From Mycobacterium sp. ITM-2016-00316 (lineage in GTDB: Bacteria; Actinomycetota; Actinomycetes; Mycobacteriales; Mycobacteriaceae), in assembly GCF_002968335.2 (NCBI RefSeq), contig NZ_CP134398.1:310001-374000 (forward strand): a DNA stretch of 64,000 nt, written 5' to 3'. The notes under the pieces were generated by a model. It worked only from the letters and a program-made list of their open reading frames with translations. It had not been told where the DNA came from and ran no database searches. Both the position numbers and the translations under genes were made by a program. Shown here piece after piece: positions 26,249-34,720 of the stretch (the stretch's first letter is position 1; the number at the start of each line of letters is the position of its first letter).

Positions 26249-27415
26249 CTATGCGTCGCCGCCCCGCGGCACCCCGAATGCGAGCACCGCGGCGTCATCC
26301 TCGACGCCGTCGCCCAGCGCATCGAGCAGATGCCGAATAGTGTCGACGAACTCGGAGGCGCCGGCCGGTGCCTGCTCGCGGGCGAATCGCAGCAGCGCGC
26401 CATCGTCGTCGTAGCGTGCGGTGCCCGGGCCGACCCGCGCCTCGGTCAATCCGTCGGTGTAGAGCACCAGGGTGTCACCCGGCCCGAGATGCATTCGGCT
26501 GCTGAAGAAGTGCGGATCTTCGATCATGCCGACGGCCTGGCCGCCGATGGTGTCGGCGAAGTAGGCGCTACCGTCCCCGCCGAGCAGCAGCGGGGGCGGG
26601 TGACCCGCGCTGGCGAGATCGACGTCGAAACCGTCACCCCGCGCCGTGAGGTTTCCGTAGACCACGGTGCACAGCCGGTGGCGTTCGATGCCCAACTGCT
26701 GGTGCAGCACCGCGTTGAGGTTGCATAGCACCTGTACGGGAGCGTCGTCGAACACCGCGGCCGAGCGCAGGACATGGCGGGTCAGCGTGGTGACGACGGC
26801 GGCGTCGACGCCCTTGCCCGCGACATCGCCGAGGAAGAAGCCCCACGTGTTCGCGGCCAGCGGGAACAGATCGTAGAAATCACCGCCCACATCGTCGGGT
26901 GAGGCGGTGTGGTAGTGGTCGGCGGCATCCAGTCCCGGTGGCGGCGACAACAACGGCGGGTGCAGTGAGCGGCGCAACGTGGCGGCGAACGCGCGCGCCC
27001 GCTCCTGCTCGGACTCGGCACGACGGCGCTGCTCCAGGAGTTCGCGTTCGTAGGCCCGCCGATCCCCGGCATCCACCGCGGTGACGCGCCACAATTCGGG
27101 AGATCCTGGGGTCGCCGCTTTGACGTTGGCGGTCAGGAACATCGGGAGCCGCGCGCCGTCGGCGGTCAGCATGTCCACGGTGACACCTTCGAGCGTGCCC
27201 GTCATCCGAAGCAGCGGAACGAAGTGGGTCTCGTAGTGGATTTTTCCGCCGGTGGTCAGCAGATCTGAAAAGGACTTCTCGTGCAGCGCGCGGTCCGGGT
27301 AACGCAGCCAGTCGATGATGGTGGAGTTGGCGCTGACGATGCGACCGTCGGCGGTCAGGATCAGATGCCCGGACGGCGAGTTGTTCCAGAAGTCCTCGAA
27401 ATCGAGGCTGGTCAC
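26249..27415 (-). CDS. rsbP: RsbP-like PAS-PP2C (SpoIIE) phosphatase
   Basis: A 388-residue phosphatase. Residues 5-110 form a PAS domain (FWNNSPSGHLILTADGRIVS, ANSTIIDWLRYP, FSDLLTTGGKIHYETHFVPLL). A coiled coil with ELLEQRRRAESEQERA joins it to the PP2C domain, which carries the metal-binding Asp residues in DDVGGDFYDLFPL, FFLGDVAGKGVDA and LVLYTDGLTEAR. The order equals RsbP of Bacillus subtilis, the energy-stress phosphatase that reactivates an anti-anti-sigma factor. It overlaps the RsbQ-like gene by ATGA at 27412-27415, so the pair is one unit. The gene name is by analogy. Confidence 0.85.
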   Translation of the reverse strand: MTSLDFEDFWNNSPSGHLILTADGRIVSANSTIIDWLRYPDRALHEKSFSDLLTTGGKIHYETHFVPLLRMTGTLEGVTVDMLTADGARLPMFLTANVKAATPGSPELWRVTAVDAGDRRAYERELLEQRRRAESEQERARAFAATLRRSLHPPLLSPPPGLDAADHYHTASPDDVGGDFYDLFPLAANTWGFFLGDVAGKGVDAAVVTTLTRHVLRSAAVFDDAPVQVLCNLNAVLHQQLGIERHRLCTVVYGNLTARGDGFDVDLASAGHPPPLLLGGDGSAYFADTIGGQAVGMIEDPHFFSSRMHLGPGDTLVLYTDGLTEARVGPGTARYDDDGALLRFAREQAPAGASEFVDTIRHLLDALGDGVEDDAAVLAFGVPRGGDA

Positions 27416-28224
27416 GCGGTGCCCGCGAACGCGGCGATGGCGACCGCGGTGGCGTCCGGGTCACTCACGTGCGGGCAGTGGCCCATCGCGTCGAGGGTGA
27501 CCAAGGTGCTGCCGGGTATCTGCTGCTGGACGAAGGTGCCGACGGTGCGTGGGGCGATGGCATCCTGTGTGCACTCCAGGACAAGCGTGGGCACCGGAAC
27601 GCGCGGAAGATCAGATCGATTGTCCGACAAGAACGTCGCGCGGGCGAACACCCGCGCACACGCCGGGTCGGTCCGGCAGAACGTCGCCTCCAGTTCGGCG
27701 TGCAGGTCGGGGCGGTCGGGATTGCCCATGATCACCGGCGCCATCGCCCGCGACCAGCCGAGGTAGTTCGCGTCGATGGATTCCAGGAGTTCGTCGATAT
27801 CGCTCTCGGAGAAGCCGCCGTGATAGTCGCCGTCGTCGATATAGCGCGGTGACGGCGTCACCATGACGATTTTGGCGAATCGGCTCGGGTCGGCGATGAC
27901 CGCCAGGGCGCCGATCATCGCCGCCACCGAATGGCCGACGTACACCACGTCGTGCAGGTCGAGCTCGCGCACGATGTCCAGCACATCGGCGGCGTACCCG
28001 TGCAGCGTGGAGTATTTGTCCGCGTCCCACGCCGCGGGGTCGGCGCCGCCTGCTCCCACGTGGTCCATCAGCACGATCCGGAAATCGGACCGGAGGCGTT
28101 CGACGATGGGCCGCCACAGGTTCTGGTCGCAGCCGAACCCGTGGGCCAGCAGCAGCAGGGGTGCGCCCTCGACGCCCACTGTCTTGATGTTGTTCCTGGC
28201 CACCACACCCATGGTGAGCAGCAT
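27412..28224 (-). CDS. rsbQ: RsbQ-like alpha/beta-hydrolase
   Basis: A 270-residue cofactor hydrolase. It matches Bacillus RsbQ along its length: LAHGFGCDQNLWRP, FRIVLMDHVGAGGAD, STLHGYAADVLDI, VVYVGHSVAAMIG (Ser99), GWSRAMAPVIMGNPDRPD, FCRTDPACARVFARATFLSD, ECTQDAIAP (Asp221), GHCPHVSDPD (His249). RsbQ is needed for RsbP signalling under energy stress and is thought to supply or process a small ligand for the PAS domain. It starts 12 bp after glgX ends and overlaps rsbP by ATGA. ATG 28212 is an alternative start. Gene name by analogy. Confidence 0.88.
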   Translation of the reverse strand: MLLTMGVVARNNIKTVGVEGAPLLLLAHGFGCDQNLWRPIVERLRSDFRIVLMDHVGAGGADPAAWDADKYSTLHGYAADVLDIVRELDLHDVVYVGHSVAAMIGALAVIADPSRFAKIVMVTPSPRYIDDGDYHGGFSESDIDELLESIDANYLGWSRAMAPVIMGNPDRPDLHAELEATFCRTDPACARVFARATFLSDNRSDLPRVPVPTLVLECTQDAIAPRTVGTFVQQQIPGSTLVTLDAMGHCPHVSDPDATAVAIAAFAGTA

Positions 28225-28236
28225 AGGACCAGCCGG

Positions 28237-30387
28237 TTACTCCGCCTGTTGGAACACCGTGACCGAGCGCGCGGCGACCTTGCGTGAGGCACCCGCGGGG
28301 GTGGCCGCGTCACCGGTGCCGGCCGGCGCCGCGGTGTCGATGACGGTGTGCCAGGCCGACCCGAACTCCTCGGGGGGCAGGGTGAATTCGAGGGCCTCGT
28401 GATGGCCGTTGAAGCACACCAGGAATGAGTCGTCGGTCACCCGCTGCCCGCGCGGATCCAGATCGGGGATGCCGTTGCCGTTGAGGTAGACCGCGATCGA
28501 CTTGCCGAACCCGGTGTCCCAATCCTCGTCGCTCATTTCCGAGCCGTCGGGCCGGAACCAGGAGATGTCGGGCACGCCGGCGGATCCGCGCTGGCGTACC
28601 GGCCTGCCGTTGAAGAACCGGCGCCTGCGGAAGACCGGATGTTCGGCGCGCAGCGCCGAGACCCGGGCGGCGAAGTCCATCAGCTCCTGGTCGGCGTTCT
28701 CCCAGTCGACCCAGGTGATTTCGTTGTCCTGGCAGTATCCGTTGTTGTTGCCGCCCTGAGTGCGGCCGAGTTCGTCACCGTGGCAGATCATCGGCACGCC
28801 CTGGGACAGCAGCAGCGTGGTCAGGAAATTGCGCTCCTGCTGGGCGCGCAGCGCGGTGATCTCCGGATCGTCGGTGGGCCCTTCGACCCCGCAGTTCCAC
28901 GACCTGTTGTGGCTCTCGCCGTCGTTGTTGCCCTCACCGTTGGCGTCATTGTGCTTCTCGTTGTAGGACACCAGATCTCGCAACGTGAAGCCATCGTGGG
29001 CGATGACGAAGTTGATCGAGGCGACGGGCCGGCGTGCGCTCTGTTCGTAGAGGTCCGCCGAACCGGTGAGTCGGGATGCGAACTCGCCGAGGCTCCCTGC
29101 CTCACCGCGCCAGAAATCGCGCACCGTGTCTCGGTATTTGCCGTTCCACTCGGTCCACTGTGGCGGGAAGTTGCCCACCTGATAACCGCCGGGGCCGACG
29201 TCCCACGGCTCGGCGATGAGCTTCACCTGACTGACAGTCGGATCCTGTTGCACCAGTTCGAAGAACGTCGACAGCTTGTCGACATCGTAGAACTCGCGGG
29301 CCAGCGTCGATGCCAGGTCGAAACGGAAACCGTCGACGTGCATGTCGGTCACCCAGTACCGCAACGAATCCATGATGAGTTGCAGCGAATGCGGGTGTCC
29401 GACGTTGAGGCTGTTACCGGTGCCCGTGTAGTCCATGTAGTAGCGATTGTCGTCGTCGACGAGGCGGTAGTAGGCGGCGTTGTCGATCCCGCGCATCGAC
29501 ACCGTGGGGCCGAGATGGTTGCCCTCGGCGGTGTGGTTGTAGACCACATCCAGGATCACCTCGATACCGGCCTCGTGCAGGGTGCGCACCATCGCCTTGA
29601 ACTCCTGCACCTGGCCGCCGGGGGTGCCGCTGCTGGAGTACTTCGCATCGGGGGCGAAGAACCCGATGGTGTTGTAACCCCAGTAATTGGACAGGCCCTT
29701 GTCGATCAGGGTCGAGTCATTGGCGAAGTGGTGTACCGGCATCAGTTCGATGGCGGTGACTCCGAGCGCCTTGAGGTGATCGATGATCGCCGGATGACCG
29801 ATCGCGGCGTAGGTGCCGCGCATCGCGTCGGGGATGTCCGGGTGCGTCTCGGTGAGGCCCTTGACATGTGCCTCGTAGATGAAGCTGTCGGCGTATTCGC
29901 GCTGCGGTGGGCGGTCGATACCCCAGTCGAAGAACGGGCTGATCACCACCGACTTCGGCATGCTGGGCGCGGAATCGTCATCGTTGCGGCTGTCGGGGTC
30001 CCCGAAGTTGTAGCCGAACAGCGACTGGTCCCACTGGAAGATCCCGTCGATGGCCTTGGCGTAGGGGTCGAGCAGCAGTTTGTGCGGATTGCACCGATGA
30101 CCGGCCGCAGGGTCGTGCGGTCCGTGCACCCGGTAGCCGTACCGCTGGCCCGGTTCCACCGACGGCAGGAAGCCGTGCCAGACGAATCCGTCCACCTCGG
30201 GCAACGAATATCTGGTCTCGGTACCGTCCTCGTCGAACAGGCAGAGTTCCACCCGTTCGGCGACCTCACTGAAGAGGGCGAAGTTGGTACCGGAACCGTC
30301 ATAGACCGCGCCGAGAGGGTAGGCCTTACCCGGCCACACTTCCTGCTCGGCCACCTGGCTGGTCGACGGTTTGGGAGATACCGGCAT
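28237..30387 (-). CDS. glgX: Glycogen debranching enzyme GlgX
   Basis: A 716-residue GH13 isoamylase-type enzyme from ATG 30387 (GAGG six bases upstream, preferred over GTG 30399). The N-terminal CBM48-type domain (NFALFSEVAERVELCLFDEDG) is followed by the barrel with YEAHVKGLTETHPDI, VVYNHTAEGNHLGPT, DGFRFDLAS (nucleophile Asp), LIAEPWDVGPGG (acid/base Glu) and AHDGFTLRDL. GlgX removes short alpha-1,6 branches from glycogen. Downstream rsbQ and rsbP follow at once, which ties glucan breakdown to stress signalling. Confidence 0.93.
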   Translation of the reverse strand: MPVSPKPSTSQVAEQEVWPGKAYPLGAVYDGSGTNFALFSEVAERVELCLFDEDGTETRYSLPEVDGFVWHGFLPSVEPGQRYGYRVHGPHDPAAGHRCNPHKLLLDPYAKAIDGIFQWDQSLFGYNFGDPDSRNDDDSAPSMPKSVVISPFFDWGIDRPPQREYADSFIYEAHVKGLTETHPDIPDAMRGTYAAIGHPAIIDHLKALGVTAIELMPVHHFANDSTLIDKGLSNYWGYNTIGFFAPDAKYSSSGTPGGQVQEFKAMVRTLHEAGIEVILDVVYNHTAEGNHLGPTVSMRGIDNAAYYRLVDDDNRYYMDYTGTGNSLNVGHPHSLQLIMDSLRYWVTDMHVDGFRFDLASTLAREFYDVDKLSTFFELVQQDPTVSQVKLIAEPWDVGPGGYQVGNFPPQWTEWNGKYRDTVRDFWRGEAGSLGEFASRLTGSADLYEQSARRPVASINFVIAHDGFTLRDLVSYNEKHNDANGEGNNDGESHNRSWNCGVEGPTDDPEITALRAQQERNFLTTLLLSQGVPMICHGDELGRTQGGNNNGYCQDNEITWVDWENADQELMDFAARVSALRAEHPVFRRRRFFNGRPVRQRGSAGVPDISWFRPDGSEMSDEDWDTGFGKSIAVYLNGNGIPDLDPRGQRVTDDSFLVCFNGHHEALEFTLPPEEFGSAWHTVIDTAAPAGTGDAATPAGASRKVAARSVTVFQQAE

Positions 30388-30575
30388 GGACGTCCTCACT
30401 GCTCAACGGCGTACTTCAGACTGCGCGGCTCAGCGCTGAGCGGCGAAAATACGGGGTACCCCACTTGTCCCGATCGTATTCTGCGAGGCCGGTCACGTCC
30501 GTGCGGGCTGCTCGTTCCGCGGTCCCTGGATGGCCCCGATGGGGGTTCACGGCGGTCGTTGGGCACAATCGGTGC

Positions 30576-31103
30576 ATGGCAGAACCGCTGATCATCGCCC
30601 TTCCGGACCGAACGCCGCGGTTGGCCGTCACCTCATGGGTGGCGCCGAACGCGGCCGTGATCGGCAACGTGCTGCTCGGTGCGAACGTCAGCGTCTGGTA
30701 CTCGGCGACGTTGCGGGCGGAGTTCGAGCCGATCGAGGTGGGTTCGGGCTCCAACGTTCAGGACAGTGTCACCATCCACACGGATCCGGGCTTCCCCGTC
30801 AAGATCGGGGCGCGGGTCACGATTGGTCACAACGCGGTGCTGCACGGGTGCACGGTCGAGGACGACTGCCTGATCGGCATCGCGGCCGTCGTCGGCAACG
30901 GCGCCGTGATCGGCGCCGAGTCGCTCATCGCCCCGGGCGCGGTGGTGCCGCAGCGGATGGTCATCCCGCCGCGATCGATGGTGGCCGGTGTGCCGGCCAA
31001 GGTGCGCCGCGAACTGACCGCGGAGGAGATCGAGGCCAACGTGGTGAATGCCGCGGCCTACGAGCACCTACTGGGCGTTCATCGTGACGCGAACTCGCCC
31101 TGA
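30576..31103 (+). CDS. Gamma-carbonic-anhydrase-like left-handed beta-helix protein
   Basis: A 175-residue hexapeptide-repeat protein from ATG 30576. Repeats such as NAAVIGNVLLGANVSVWYSA, NVQDSVTIHTDPG and IGARVTIGHNAVLHGCTVED carry the three His ligands expected for zinc in gamma-carbonic anhydrases (VTIHT, TIGHN, VLHGC). The Ala/Pro-rich end VPAKVRREL and helix close the trimer. It is divergent from glgX and convergent with the molybdopterin enzyme gene. Actual hydration activity is not certain for this family. Confidence 0.85.
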   Translation: MAEPLIIALPDRTPRLAVTSWVAPNAAVIGNVLLGANVSVWYSATLRAEFEPIEVGSGSNVQDSVTIHTDPGFPVKIGARVTIGHNAVLHGCTVEDDCLIGIAAVVGNGAVIGAESLIAPGAVVPQRMVIPPRSMVAGVPAKVRRELTAEEIEANVVNAAAYEHLLGVHRDANSP

Positions 31104-31109
31104 CCGGCG

Positions 31110-33338
31110 CTAGGGGTGTGAGAACGCCGCGCGAGCACCGAGGGTCGCACGGGTCTCGGCGCCTGGAGCCACGGCCTCCAGTCGCACCGCCACCCCGTTG
31201 AGCACCGACATGCCCGCAAGTGCCTCGAGGTCCTCGGCGCGGCTTGAGGTCAGCTCGTTCACATTGACGCCGGGATTGGCGTTGGCCAGCCGCCAGCCGC
31301 CGCCGCGGTGACCCCAACCCTGTGGGATCGCGATGGTGCCGGGGCCGACCTCGTCGGTGATCGTCATCTCCAGTTCGATCGCGCCGGTCGCGGAGACCAC
31401 CCGCGCGATGTCACCGTCGGCGATACCGGCCGCCTCGGCGTCGGCGGCGTTGATCCGGGCGCGCTGCCGGCGGTTGCCCTTCATCAGCGTGGGGCTGTTG
31501 TGCATCCAGCTGTTCTGTGACCTCAACTCACGAATGCCGATGGCGGACAACGGGAAAGCCGTACTTGTGCTGGGTGCGGTGCCGAGCCGGGCGACCTCGG
31601 CGACGATCTCGGCCGGGTCCAGGCACACCTTGCCGTCCCGGTGGACAACCACATCGCGCAGCACCCCGTGCGGCGCATGTTCGGCCAGCACGATGCCGTG
31701 CGGATTGTCCCTGAGTTTCTGCGGATTCAGCCCGCCCCGGCGCAGCCCGAACCGGTCCCCGTACGGCCCGATGCGCAGCAGCGCGTTCATCATCTTCTGC
31801 GGTGTGAGGCGCAGGCCCCGGCGTTCCAGCCAGCGCAGCACCGGGTTGAGCCGGGCGATCGGACCGGTGGCCAGTAGCGACACGTCCATCCGGGCGGCCA
31901 ACTCCTCGAACACTTCCCATTCGGGCCGGGCCTGACCATAGGGTTCCAGCACCGGTTCGGCGGCCTGCAGGAACACCGTCGGGCAGCAGCCGGCGAACGC
32001 CATCGGCATATCGTCGCGTTCCAGGAAGGTGGTGGCCGGCAGAATGTAGTCGGCGTGCCGATTGGTCTCGTTGACGTAGAGGTCCAGCGACACCAGCAGG
32101 TCCAGCTGCTGCAGCGCCGCGTCCAGTGCGGCGCTGTTGGGGACCGACAGCACCGGATTGCCGGCGAAGACGAACAGTGCACGCAGCTGGCCCGCGCCGG
32201 GCGTGGTGATCTCGTCGGCGATCAGCGCGGCCGGGAAGGAACCGAACACATCGGGGAAGTCACCGATCCGGGACCGCTTGCTGTTGTAGCCGAACGCGCC
32301 CGATCGTTCGCCCATGTCCTCGATCGGAATCACCTGGTGTGACATCAGCGCCCCGCCGGGCCGGTCCATGTTCCCGGTCACCAGGTTGAGCGCGTCGATC
32401 AGGAAGCTGACCAGGGTCCCGTGATGGCCAAGGCAGGCGCCGGTGCGTCCATAGGCGACGGCCGTTCGGGCGGTAGCGAAGTCGTGGGCCAGCGCGCGTA
32501 CGGTCGCTGCGGGGACCCCGGTGCGGATGGCGGTGTCCTCCGGCGCGAAATCGGCACACAGCGCGCGCAGCGTGTCGATTCCGGTGGAGTGCGCGGCGAT
32601 GGCGGCCCAGTCCTCCAGCTCATCGGCGAACACGACGTGCAGCAGCGAGAGCATCAGCCAGGAATCCGAATCCGGGCGCACCGCCACATGTTCGTAGGCG
32701 GCCGCGGTTTCGGTGCGCCGCGGATCGACCACGATGATGCGGCCGCCGCGTTTGACGATCGCCGACAGGTCGTCCTTGACCCGGGGCACCCGCAGCGCGC
32801 TGCCATGCGACACCAGTGGATTGGCGCCGAGCATGAACAGGAAATCAGTGCGCGGCAGATCGGGGAACGGGATCTGGGTGGCGGCCCCGTAGAGCAGCTT
32901 GCTCGCCACGTAGCGGCTGTTGATGTCCTGGGATCCGGCCGAGTACAGATGCCCGGCGCCGATCCGTTTCATGAACAGGCCCGACCACAGGCTCGCGGCG
33001 TACCCGAACGCCGACGGGTTGCCCAGGTACTCGCCGACCGAGTCGCCGCCGTGGGTGTCGAGCACCGCCTGCAGCCTGCGCGCGATGTCGCCGAGCGCGT
33101 CATCCCAGCCGACCTCGGTGAAGCTGCCATCGGCTTCCCGGCGCAACGGGTTGAGCACCCGGTCGGGGTCGTTCTGCACATCGGTGAACGCGATACCCTT
33201 CGGGCACGCCCGGCCCTGGGACAGCGGATGGTCCTTGTCGGGGCGCAGCGACTGGAGGCGGCCGTCCTCGACGGTGGCGATCAGCCCGCACAGCGGCTCA
33301 CAGATCCGGCAGTAGGTCACCTTCTGCTCGACACTCAC
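31110..33338 (-). CDS. Molybdopterin-dependent oxidoreductase with N-terminal 4Fe-4S
   Basis: A 742-residue DMSO-reductase-family enzyme from GTG 33338 with AGGAGG directly upstream. The N-terminal YCRICEPLCG plus GRACPKG gives the four Cys of a 4Fe-4S cluster. The central molybdopterin guanine dinucleotide domains show DFLFMLGANPLVSHGSA, IIVVDPRRTETA, GNMDRPGGAL and NRHADYILPATTFLE. The C-terminal MoCo-binding barrel is RINAADAEAAGIADGDIARV. No twin-arginine signal is seen, so it is cytoplasmic. It belongs near assimilatory nitrate/formate-type enzymes. Substrate and electron donor unknown. An IclR gene is upstream on the same strand. Confidence 0.88.
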   Translation of the reverse strand: MSVEQKVTYCRICEPLCGLIATVEDGRLQSLRPDKDHPLSQGRACPKGIAFTDVQNDPDRVLNPLRREADGSFTEVGWDDALGDIARRLQAVLDTHGGDSVGEYLGNPSAFGYAASLWSGLFMKRIGAGHLYSAGSQDINSRYVASKLLYGAATQIPFPDLPRTDFLFMLGANPLVSHGSALRVPRVKDDLSAIVKRGGRIIVVDPRRTETAAAYEHVAVRPDSDSWLMLSLLHVVFADELEDWAAIAAHSTGIDTLRALCADFAPEDTAIRTGVPAATVRALAHDFATARTAVAYGRTGACLGHHGTLVSFLIDALNLVTGNMDRPGGALMSHQVIPIEDMGERSGAFGYNSKRSRIGDFPDVFGSFPAALIADEITTPGAGQLRALFVFAGNPVLSVPNSAALDAALQQLDLLVSLDLYVNETNRHADYILPATTFLERDDMPMAFAGCCPTVFLQAAEPVLEPYGQARPEWEVFEELAARMDVSLLATGPIARLNPVLRWLERRGLRLTPQKMMNALLRIGPYGDRFGLRRGGLNPQKLRDNPHGIVLAEHAPHGVLRDVVVHRDGKVCLDPAEIVAEVARLGTAPSTSTAFPLSAIGIRELRSQNSWMHNSPTLMKGNRRQRARINAADAEAAGIADGDIARVVSATGAIELEMTITDEVGPGTIAIPQGWGHRGGGWRLANANPGVNVNELTSSRAEDLEALAGMSVLNGVAVRLEAVAPGAETRATLGARAAFSHP

Positions 33339-33427
33339 GGGGCCTCCTCGATCACTGTGGTGCCGGTCACCGTAAGTCGGATGACAGCCCGTGGGCAAGG
33401 ATTTGCATAATGCAAAACGCGCAGGTG

Positions 33428-34312
33428 TCAGCGGGCGTTGAGGCGTGCGGTGATGGCGTCCGCCGCGGCGCTGACGCGCGCCCCGAGCCCCCGCAGCTCT
33501 CGGCCGGTTCTGGGCTCTGCCATGGTCAGCACCGACAGCGCGGCGACCGGATTGCCCCCGGGGTCGAAACAGGCAGCGCTGACCGACAGCGGCACGTAGA
33601 CCGCGGCGTCGTCGATGTCCCCGAGCATCAGCTCCGGCGTCATGACCGGCCGCTGCCCACCGATCATGCGTTCGGCCCGGCGGGAGCCGTGCACCTCACC
33701 GATCGCGAAATCCGTCAGCTCCCGCATCTCGGCCTGCGACGCCGGTGACAACTCGACCGAGAATCGGCGTTCCCGGATCATCCGCAGGATCTGCCAGGTG
33801 CGCCCCGGGTCGTCGGGTCCTGGCTCGACGCGGCGCAGCCAGGTGTCGACGGTGTATTGGCCGGCCCACGCCGCCAGTACCGCGCCGAGCGGCGGGCCGA
33901 ACTCGATGTGATCGCCGGCCTGCAGCGGGAGATGCTCGGTGTCGTTGCCGTCCGGATAGGTCAGGTCGGCGATCACCAGGTCGTCCGACGACGGGATGAA
34001 CAGGCAGGCGGGCACGCCGGTTTCCGTACTCACGCGTTGCATCTCGGGGCGGGCGTAGGTGGCGATCTGCAGGGACGACTGCGCCGAGGCGCCGACGGCG
34101 ATGAGACGCGGCCCGAGCCGGTAGGTCTTACGCACGCGGTCCTTGACCAGCCAGCCCACCCGGGTGAGCTCGGTGAGCATCGGATGGCAGGTGGCGGCAT
34201 CGAGGTTGACCAGCCGGGCCAACTCGGTGAGCTGGTACTCGCGGTGCGGGTCGGCCGCCAGGTACTCGACGATCTCGACGAGGCGTTCGGTTTGCGGAGA
34301 TCTGCGGGCCAT
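33428..34312 (-). CDS. IclR-family transcriptional regulator
   Basis: A 294-residue regulator. The N-terminal winged helix reads RLVEIVEYLAADPHREYQLTEL... then NLDAATCHPMLTELTRVGWLV, and the C-terminal sensor domain covers residues 75-290 (TETGVPACLFIPSSDDLVIADLTYP, PLGAVLAAWAG, SVSAACFDPGGNPVAALSV). It is followed 90 bp later by the molybdopterin oxidoreductase in the same direction, which it may control. Confidence 0.85.
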   Translation of the reverse strand: MARRSPQTERLVEIVEYLAADPHREYQLTELARLVNLDAATCHPMLTELTRVGWLVKDRVRKTYRLGPRLIAVGASAQSSLQIATYARPEMQRVSTETGVPACLFIPSSDDLVIADLTYPDGNDTEHLPLQAGDHIEFGPPLGAVLAAWAGQYTVDTWLRRVEPGPDDPGRTWQILRMIRERRFSVELSPASQAEMRELTDFAIGEVHGSRRAERMIGGQRPVMTPELMLGDIDDAAVYVPLSVSAACFDPGGNPVAALSVLTMAEPRTGRELRGLGARVSAAADAITARLNAR

Positions 34313-34720
34313 TTGGCCCGATCCTATTCACGCGCGATGTTCTGATCCGGTCCAGCCACGCTCACCAACGGCGTGATCGGGGGCGGGGCGCGGTTGCCGA
34401 GGCCGCGCGGTTCTGCAGGCTGTCACCGTCGCTGAGCACGCGCACCGTAGGTGCAGAAGTGTCACCACCGAGCCCTCAAAGTGTCACCGATGTCCTGATG
34501 CAGAACTGTCACCGATGTCTTGAGACATGACACTTGCACCATGCAATTGTGCGGCGTGGGATCGAACATAAGTTCGAATGCGACGTTGCTCCCATCTCCA
34601 CTCGGTGAGCACAGACCGCGACTTCGGTCGCCGCGAGGTTCGATGGCTCCCGTGGAGCTGTGCGAACCGTTGTGACTGATCGTGTCCCGTTGGGCACCTT
34701 CTGTGAAAGTCGGTATCCCT
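34313..34720. other. Intergenic region with IS481-like end motifs
   Basis: No gene is seen. The main content is the pair of GTCACCGATGTC motifs described separately at 34481-34527. The remaining bases are GC-rich and lack coding frames with family-like content. Confidence 0.5.
34481..34527. repeat. Two copies of an IS481-like terminal motif
   Basis: TGTCACCGATGTCCTGA at about 34482-34498 is repeated as TGTCACCGATGTCTTGA at 34507-34523. The second copy runs on as AGACATGACA, so TGTCTTGAGACA (34516-34527) is itself an inverted repeat. The phrase TGTCACCGATGTC(C/T)TGAGACA is familiar from the ends of IS481-type elements in actinobacteria. No transposase is adjacent, so these look like solo ends or remnants. 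Confidence 0.45.

Noticed and set aside
28639..30591. A 650-residue plus-strand frame opposite glgX
   Set aside because: It is only the antisense of a strongly conserved GH13 gene, and has no motif of its own.
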